Of a DNA stretch of 51,584 nucleotides, positions 46,947-51,584 are shown piece by piece (the first letter of the stretch is position 1; every line of letters starts with the position of its first letter). The DNA lies in NCBI GenBank assembly GCA_002280855.1, contig NCEU01000010.1:1-51584 (forward strand), given 5' to 3'. Source of the DNA: Sphingomonadales bacterium 32-65-25. GTDB taxonomy: Bacteria > Pseudomonadota > Alphaproteobacteria > Sphingomonadales > Sphingomonadaceae. The notes beneath the pieces were generated by a model, which did no database searches, was not told the DNA's origin, and saw nothing but the letters and a program-made list of their open reading frames with translations. A program made the position numbers and the translations under genes.

Positions 46947-48372
46947 GCTGCGCAAGGCGGCGCTTGTCCTTGCCGCCACGAGCCTCGTTGCAACCCCGCT
47001 CCAAGCCAATGTCGGCGACAGCATGGACCGCTTCATGGACGACATGGGCGGTGCGGCCAATGTCACCGGTCCGAGCGCTTTCCAGGGCCAGTCGGCGGGC
47101 TATTACAGCCTCGGCAATGTCTGGACGCGCTTTCCGCAGAAGACGTCCAGCATCGCTAATCTCCAGCTGCCCCGGGCCCGGGCGGGATGCGGCGGCATCG
47201 ACATTTTTGCGGGCAGCTTCAGCTTCATCAACGCGAGCGAGATCGTCGCGCTGCTGAAGGCGGTCGCGAACAATGCCGTGGGCTTTGCCTTCAGCCTGGC
47301 GATCGACACGGTTTGCCCCGAGTGCTCGAAGATTATGCAGGAGTTCGCGCAGAAGGCGCAGCTCATGAACAACCTCAACATCAACTCCTGCGAAATGGCC
47401 CAGGGCCTTGTCGGCGGCATCTGGCCCAAGGGCGACCTTGCCGACAAGGCGATCTGCGAGGCGATCGGCAACAGCGAGGGCATCTTCACCGACTATGCGG
47501 CGGCCAAGCACGGCTGCGGTACGCGCGGCCAGCGGAGCTCGACCAACTCCGGGGCGGGTCCGAACTATGCCGACGTGAACCCGGCGGTGCCGCGCAACTA
47601 TACCTGGCACGTCCTCAAGAAGTCGGCCTTCTTCTCGTCCAACGGTACCTTCGACCGGGAGCTGGCCGAGTATGCGATGACGTTGATCGGCACGGTGATC
47701 TACGTGCCGTCCAAGGATGACGAGCCAGGCAAGTTCGTGCCCTTCGCGGGCGATGCCTCCTCGACGCTGGTGACAGCGCTGCTCGATGGCACGCAGGGGC
47801 AGACGGTCCGGGTGTTTGCCTGCGACGAGCCGGACCAGTGCCTGAACCCGGCTTTTCGCGACATGAGCCTGAGTTCGGCCAAGGCCATCCGGCCGCGGGT
47901 GGCAGCGCTCATTGGCAGCATGGTCGCGGCGATCCGTTCGGATACCGCCATTGGCGATGCCGAGAAGGAACTGCTCCAGGTTGCCTCGATCCCGCTTTAT
48001 AAGATCCTGACCGTCCAGGCCGCCTATGGCCGCGGCATGGCAACCGATGATCGCGATACGCTGGCCGAGATCACGAGCATCGACCTGCTCTATGCGGTGC
48101 TCGACCGGATCGTGTCCGAGGCCGGCCGCTCGATGGCGAGCTTCATTGCGGCCGATGAGGCCAAGCTCGCGATCTGGCGTTCGCAGGTCGTCGAGGTGCG
48201 TTCGAGCCTCGCGCAGCGCCAGGCGGTCGGACATGCCAAGGTCTCGGCGATCATGCAGATCATCGAGAAGACAGCAATGATCGAGAACATGCTGGCGGCC
48301 TCGATGTCGCCATCGATGGCCGCATCGCTCGACTGGTCGCGTGCGCTCCAGTCCCGTTCCATCGTCCCATAA
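46936..48372 (+). CDS. traH: T4SS pilus assembly protein TraH
   Basis: A 478-aa exported protein with a leader (RKAALVLAATSLVATPLQA). DSMDRFMDDMGGAANVTGPS, then GYYSLGNVWTRFPQKT, and the Cys-containing GCGGIDIFAGSFSFINASEI are conserved TraH blocks; FAFSLAIDTVCPECSKIMQE follows. It forms the F pilus assembly complex with TraF and TraW. It starts within the end of traF. Confidence 0.95.
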   Translation: MISKLRKAALVLAATSLVATPLQANVGDSMDRFMDDMGGAANVTGPSAFQGQSAGYYSLGNVWTRFPQKTSSIANLQLPRARAGCGGIDIFAGSFSFINASEIVALLKAVANNAVGFAFSLAIDTVCPECSKIMQEFAQKAQLMNNLNINSCEMAQGLVGGIWPKGDLADKAICEAIGNSEGIFTDYAAAKHGCGTRGQRSSTNSGAGPNYADVNPAVPRNYTWHVLKKSAFFSSNGTFDRELAEYAMTLIGTVIYVPSKDDEPGKFVPFAGDASSTLVTALLDGTQGQTVRVFACDEPDQCLNPAFRDMSLSSAKAIRPRVAALIGSMVAAIRSDTAIGDAEKELLQVASIPLYKILTVQAAYGRGMATDDRDTLAEITSIDLLYAVLDRIVSEAGRSMASFIAADEAKLAIWRSQVVEVRSSLAQRQAVGHAKVSAIMQIIEKTAMIENMLAASMSPSMAASLDWSRALQSRSIVP

Positions 48373-48385
48373 GGCGAGACAGGTC

Positions 48386-51088
48386 ATGATAGAGATCTTC
48401 ACGGTCGGCGGCGGCGAGTACATCGTCAATGTCCTCAACGCGGTCGCGAGCTGGACGGGCGCCGGTGGCTATAAGAGCCTGATCCAGGTGACCATGGTCA
48501 TGGGGCTGGCGCTCGCGGTCATCGTGCTCGCCTTCAACCAGGACTGGCGGGCCTGGCTCAACTGGTTCCTCGGCGCGACGCTGATCTACATGTGCCTGAT
48601 GGTGCCGCGCATGGACGTGCATGTGACGGACCGGGTCAACCCGGGCTTGGCCCCGGCCAATGTTGCAAACGTGCCGCTCGGTCTCGCGCTCATGGCGAGC
48701 TTTACCAGCCAGGTGGGCGACTATCTCACGCGCTCGGCCGAGCTGGTCTTTGGCCTGCCGGACGACCTCAACTATTCGAAGAACGGCATGATCTATGGCG
48801 CGCGGCTGATGGAGGCGACGCGTTCCTTGCGCATCTCCGATCCCGAGTTCGCCTCCAATCTCGACGAGCATGTCCGGCAATGCGTGTTCTACGACCTGCT
48901 GCTCGGCCGCTATTCGATGAAGCAGCTGGCGGAGAGCGATGACATCTGGGCGACGATTGCGCCTGGCAGCGCGGCGCGGGCTCAAAAGTTTTTGACTCGG
49001 CAGGCCGATGACAGCGTCACGGCTTCGATCGTCACCTGCCGCGATGCCTATACCGCTCTATCGAACCAGTGGGCCGGGCTTGTCGACACCATGGCGCTCA
49101 GCGCCGGACGGCAGCTCTATCCGCGCCAGACGGCGGCGCTCGCCAAAACCAAGCTGCTCGCCGACCTGCCGGTCGCTTACCAATATCTCTCGGGGGTCTC
49201 GAAGAGTGCGAGCGACATCTTTCGCCAGGTCCTGACGATTAATGCCATGAACCAGGCCATGCACGGGTTCGCGGGCGCCAGCGGCACGTCGAGTGTCGAC
49301 GTCTTCGCCCAGACCCGCGCCGACATCCAGACCGAACGGACTTATGCGTCGATCGCCGAGAATGCGATGAAGTGGGTGCCGATCCTCAATGTCGTGCTCA
49401 CGGTCGTGTTCTACGCGATGTTCCCGGTGATCTTCCCGCTGTTCCTCATGCCCAAGACCGGGCCAGTAGCCTTGCGGGGCTATGTCACCGGGTTCTTTTA
49501 TCTGGCCGCCTGGGGTCCGCTGTTCGTGATCCTGCACATGATCTTGATGTTCAAGGGCGCCAGCGATGTCGCGGCCGCTGGTGGTGGAACCGGGCTCTCG
49601 CTCGCGACCTTTTCTGGCATGACCGACGTCAACCGCGATATCGGCCTCTTGGCCGGCTATCTCGTGGCCTCAGTGCCGTTCCTTGCAGGCGGCATCGCCA
49701 AGGGCGCGCTAGCGATTTCCGGGCAGGCGACCTCGTACCTCAACCCGTCGCAGAATGCGGCCGAGGAAGCGGCACGCGAGGCCAGCACGGGCAACGTCTC
49801 GCTCGGCAACAGCAACCTCGACAATTCGACGGTGTTCTCGCGCCAGTTTTCCCAAGGCGCGCTCAACCCGAGCATTGCCTATGGGGCACCGCAGACACGC
49901 GGGTTCAGCGAAGCTGGCACCCAGACGACAAGCTTTGGCGACGCAGAGTTCGCGACCGTACCGAACTCGCAGTACCCGTTCACCCCGACGCTGGGGCAGG
50001 ATTTCACAAGCAGGCTCTCGACCATGGCGAGCCAAAGCCGGGGCCAGAGCGAGACCTTTTCGAACCTTGCTCAGCAATCGACCAGCTCGGCCGTCACCCA
50101 GTTCAACGAGATCCGCAACGCCTACAGCCAGGGTCGTTCCTCGGAAACGGTCAGCGGCACCGGCAGCAACGACAGCATCGGCACGGCCTACAGCGAAGTC
50201 GATAATGCCTCCACCACCCTGCAGCGCCAGTTCGGCCTGTCACGACGCGCCGCCGACGACATCACCGTCTCGTGGTTTCTCAATGGCGAGGCAGGTCTAG
50301 AAGCCAAAGCACAAGGAGGAGTTCTTAGCGGCGGAATTGGGGCTAAAGGTGGACGCAATCAGAGCTGGACCGACAGCGACGTCGGCATCGCGTCCGAGGA
50401 TCGCAGCCGGATTGTTGGGTCGCTCCAACAGATGTCGGAGACCCGGAACTGGTCCAGCACGCGCGAAGGCTTCCTCCGCCAGACGAGTTCGAGTTCGAGC
50501 TCGCAGGTCTCGTCCAGCGCGTCAGGCCTCAGCCGCTCGCTGACCGAAGCGCAGACCTACTCGGTTGAGGCGCGCCGCGCGGAAGAACTGGCCAGCCGGC
50601 TCGAGAACCAGGCTACCTGGTACGAGGGCGCAAACGCTGCCGGCTCGCTCAACCTCAGCCAAGCCTATCGCGAATGGGGTATGGCGGAGATCGAGGCGAA
50701 CCGGGACTACTATGGCCCGGTCCGGTTCGACGACATCAACTTTCAGATGAGTGCACAGGGCCAGCAGCTCCAGGCGCGGTTCGTGGAGACCTACGCTGAT
50801 CGCCTGCACGACGAGATCGAAGGAGAGTTGACTCTGCCCCAATTTGCACCGGTGAGCCGTCCCGGCATCGCGGGCCAGGGCGATGTCCGCGCGCGCGGTC
50901 CCAGCAGTGGCAGCGGATCAGGCAGTGCCAGTGCCGCTCCCGGCTCGTCGGGGATCAGCGAAGAGGTGCGCACGGCCCAAATGCGCGGCCGTGGGCGGAT
51001 TGATCAGTCGAGGGGCAACCTCGACGCTGTCACCCGCGGCGCCAAAGGCGCATCGGAAGAGGCCGCGGATGAGGTCAAAGAGTGGTAA
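48386..51088 (+). CDS. traG: mating-pair and pilus protein TraG
   Basis: A 900-aa inner-membrane protein. The N-terminus (IEIFTVGGGEYIVNVLNAVA) and membrane segments (LIQVTMVMGLALAVIVLAF, AWLNWFLGATLIYMCLMVP, ILNVVLTVVFYAMFPVIFPL, ASVPFLAGGIAKGALAI) match TraG_N. The periplasmic C-terminal half is Ser/Gln-rich and helical (SRGQSETFSNLAQQSTSSAV, SSSSSQVSSSASGLSRSLTE). In F the C-terminal part is involved in mating stabilisation and entry exclusion. The ATG at 48386 lies 13 bases after traH; the frame upstream overlaps traH. It is the last gene of the operon. Codons around 50281-50345 are unlike the rest. Confidence 0.93.
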   Translation: MIEIFTVGGGEYIVNVLNAVASWTGAGGYKSLIQVTMVMGLALAVIVLAFNQDWRAWLNWFLGATLIYMCLMVPRMDVHVTDRVNPGLAPANVANVPLGLALMASFTSQVGDYLTRSAELVFGLPDDLNYSKNGMIYGARLMEATRSLRISDPEFASNLDEHVRQCVFYDLLLGRYSMKQLAESDDIWATIAPGSAARAQKFLTRQADDSVTASIVTCRDAYTALSNQWAGLVDTMALSAGRQLYPRQTAALAKTKLLADLPVAYQYLSGVSKSASDIFRQVLTINAMNQAMHGFAGASGTSSVDVFAQTRADIQTERTYASIAENAMKWVPILNVVLTVVFYAMFPVIFPLFLMPKTGPVALRGYVTGFFYLAAWGPLFVILHMILMFKGASDVAAAGGGTGLSLATFSGMTDVNRDIGLLAGYLVASVPFLAGGIAKGALAISGQATSYLNPSQNAAEEAAREASTGNVSLGNSNLDNSTVFSRQFSQGALNPSIAYGAPQTRGFSEAGTQTTSFGDAEFATVPNSQYPFTPTLGQDFTSRLSTMASQSRGQSETFSNLAQQSTSSAVTQFNEIRNAYSQGRSSETVSGTGSNDSIGTAYSEVDNASTTLQRQFGLSRRAADDITVSWFLNGEAGLEAKAQGGVLSGGIGAKGGRNQSWTDSDVGIASEDRSRIVGSLQQMSETRNWSSTREGFLRQTSSSSSSQVSSSASGLSRSLTEAQTYSVEARRAEELASRLENQATWYEGANAAGSLNLSQAYREWGMAEIEANRDYYGPVRFDDINFQMSAQGQQLQARFVETYADRLHDEIEGELTLPQFAPVSRPGIAGQGDVRARGPSSGSGSGSASAAPGSSGISEEVRTAQMRGRGRIDQSRGNLDAVTRGAKGASEEAADEVKEW

Positions 51089-51089
51089 T

Positions 51090-51296
51090 TCAAAGGATCA
51101 GATCGTAGGTGACCGCGTAGATCAAGAACGCTGCAACCAATCCTGCAAACACGAGCAAGCCCCGTCGCTCCCATGGGTCAGCCCAAGCTTTTTTGATGCG
51201 ATATTCCGTAAGGCGGTTTTCCGCGATTGCCCGGTCAATTTCCTTGAGACCCTTCCAATCCTCGGTTGGAGTGTGGTGGTCAGATGACTTCAACAT
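51090..51296 (-). CDS. small membrane protein, unknown
   Basis: A 68-aa protein with a charged N-terminal half (WKGLKEIDRAIAENRLTEYR) and one C-terminal membrane helix (GLLVFAGLVAAFLIYAVTYD). It reads as a real small protein, but no family is recognised. It is convergent with traG, with its stop one base past the traG stop, and shares its strand with the gene fragment at the window edge. Confidence 0.55.
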   Translation of the reverse strand: MLKSSDHHTPTEDWKGLKEIDRAIAENRLTEYRIKKAWADPWERRGLLVFAGLVAAFLIYAVTYDLIL

Positions 51297-51418
51297 GAGG
51301 CACCTATTCGAAGTGAGTGGCGCTCCAAGACTACCGCATTATCGCGCATTTTTGGGGCGTTATACGCTGATTCTGACACATAAAATCATGGCCGCCAAGC
51401 GTTGGTTGAGCGGCTATT

Positions 51419-51584
51419 TCATGAACTCAGTTCGAGATATCGGCAGAATGCATTTGCGAGCTGCATCTGACGAGGTGTGCGGCACTCGGCCTCGAAAACT
51501 TGCGGCGACCCCACTAGGATCGTGACGCATTTGGCGCGCGAGGTCGCGACGTTGAGCCGGTTGAGGCTGTAGAGAAATTCCATA
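51419..51584 (-). CDS. 3' end of a RecB-like nuclease/helicase gene, partial
   Basis: The last 54 residues before a stop at 51419 are visible and continue off the right edge. MEFLYSLNRLNVATSRAKCV and SPQVFEAECRTPRQMQLANA plus FCRY match the C-terminus of UvrD/DNA2-type helicases fused to a RecB-like nuclease (TM0106-type). The N-V-A-x-S-R-A-K block is helicase motif VI. It is transcribed towards the transfer operon. Such proteins are often in defence islands. Confidence 0.7.
   Translation of the reverse strand, partial: MEFLYSLNRLNVATSRAKCVTILVGSPQVFEAECRTPRQMQLANAFCRYLELSS

Noticed and set aside
46813..48438. Long open frame (541 codons) on the minus strand
   Set aside because: It is antisense to traH and neighbours; composition is Arg/His/Asp-rich without any motif.
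51193..51525. Plus-strand frame of 110 codons at the right edge
   Set aside because: It overlaps the small membrane protein gene and the nuclease/helicase 3' end in antisense and lacks protein-like features.

Overview
This is a GC-rich window with sphingomonad (order Sphingomonadales, Alphaproteobacteria) character. The S24 repressor-like protein, the HPF/host-attachment/DUF3775 gene set and the F-type transfer operon carrying an S26 peptidase and a DsbC-like protein are types I associate with Novosphingobium, Sphingobium and Sphingomonas. Several modules abut (stress, sulfide, toxin-antitoxin, IS110, defence, conjugation) and the right third is one conjugation operon, so a conjugative plasmid or an integrative conjugative element is likely. 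I see no replication gene, relaxase or coupling protein, so these must lie outside if they exist. No rRNA, complete tRNA or CRISPR array was seen.

Layout. (1) 57-4978: a leftward run of a GST-like protein, a Cys-type sulfatase and a propeller-like protein, apparently translationally coupled, divergent from a TetR regulator; three palindromes lie between. The TetR gene runs into a decayed FAD-oxidase remnant. (2) 5459-7572: DUF3775, a small unknown, an HPF/RaiA-like protein, a host-attachment family protein and a small lipoprotein. (3) 7806-17957: a sulfide/persulfide island with a flavoprotein sulfide:quinone oxidoreductase, DUF2892 protein, TolC-type channel and c-type haem DUF3365 protein in one operon; divergently a rhodanese, an RND adaptor and an RND pump; then a TauE/SafE exporter with a BigR/SqrR-like ArsR repressor, divergent from an ETHE1-type persulfide dioxygenase. 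The three parts of one RND pump are split over two divergent operons, each led by a sulfide gene.

(4) 17958-20668: a gene-poor stretch with an integrase-like relic and a tRNA T-arm-like sequence, then a HipBA module preceded by three regularly spaced 18-bp operators. (5) 20997-22046: an IS110-family transposase. (6) 22219-32172: a defence island. It holds an S24-type repressor lacking both catalytic residues, a DUF6946/M15-like fusion, a coiled-coil/TPR-like protein, a nuclease of the SNase fold, a PIN protein with a fused XRE-ImmA regulator, and, divergent from that regulator, a short type II CBASS operon (CD-NTase, E2-like protein, HNH-SAVED effector). A DUF2235 lipase with a C-terminal LysM domain follows 14 bp later. 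A 12-bp motif occurs three times between regulator and CBASS operon.

(7) 32249-51088: AlpA-like and HTH regulators facing left, then a tightly packed F-type type IV secretion operon traA-L-E-K-B-dsbC-V-C-orf-trbI-S26-traW-U-trbC-N-F-H-G. (8) 51090-51584: a small membrane protein and the 3' end of a probable RecB-like nuclease/helicase gene that leaves the window.

The best candidates for something undescribed are the CBASS operon with a fused XRE-ImmA regulator and an attached DUF2235-LysM lipase, the DUF6946-M15 fusion beside it, and the sulfide-linked RND pump. All family calls rest on motifs read by eye; no database search was possible.
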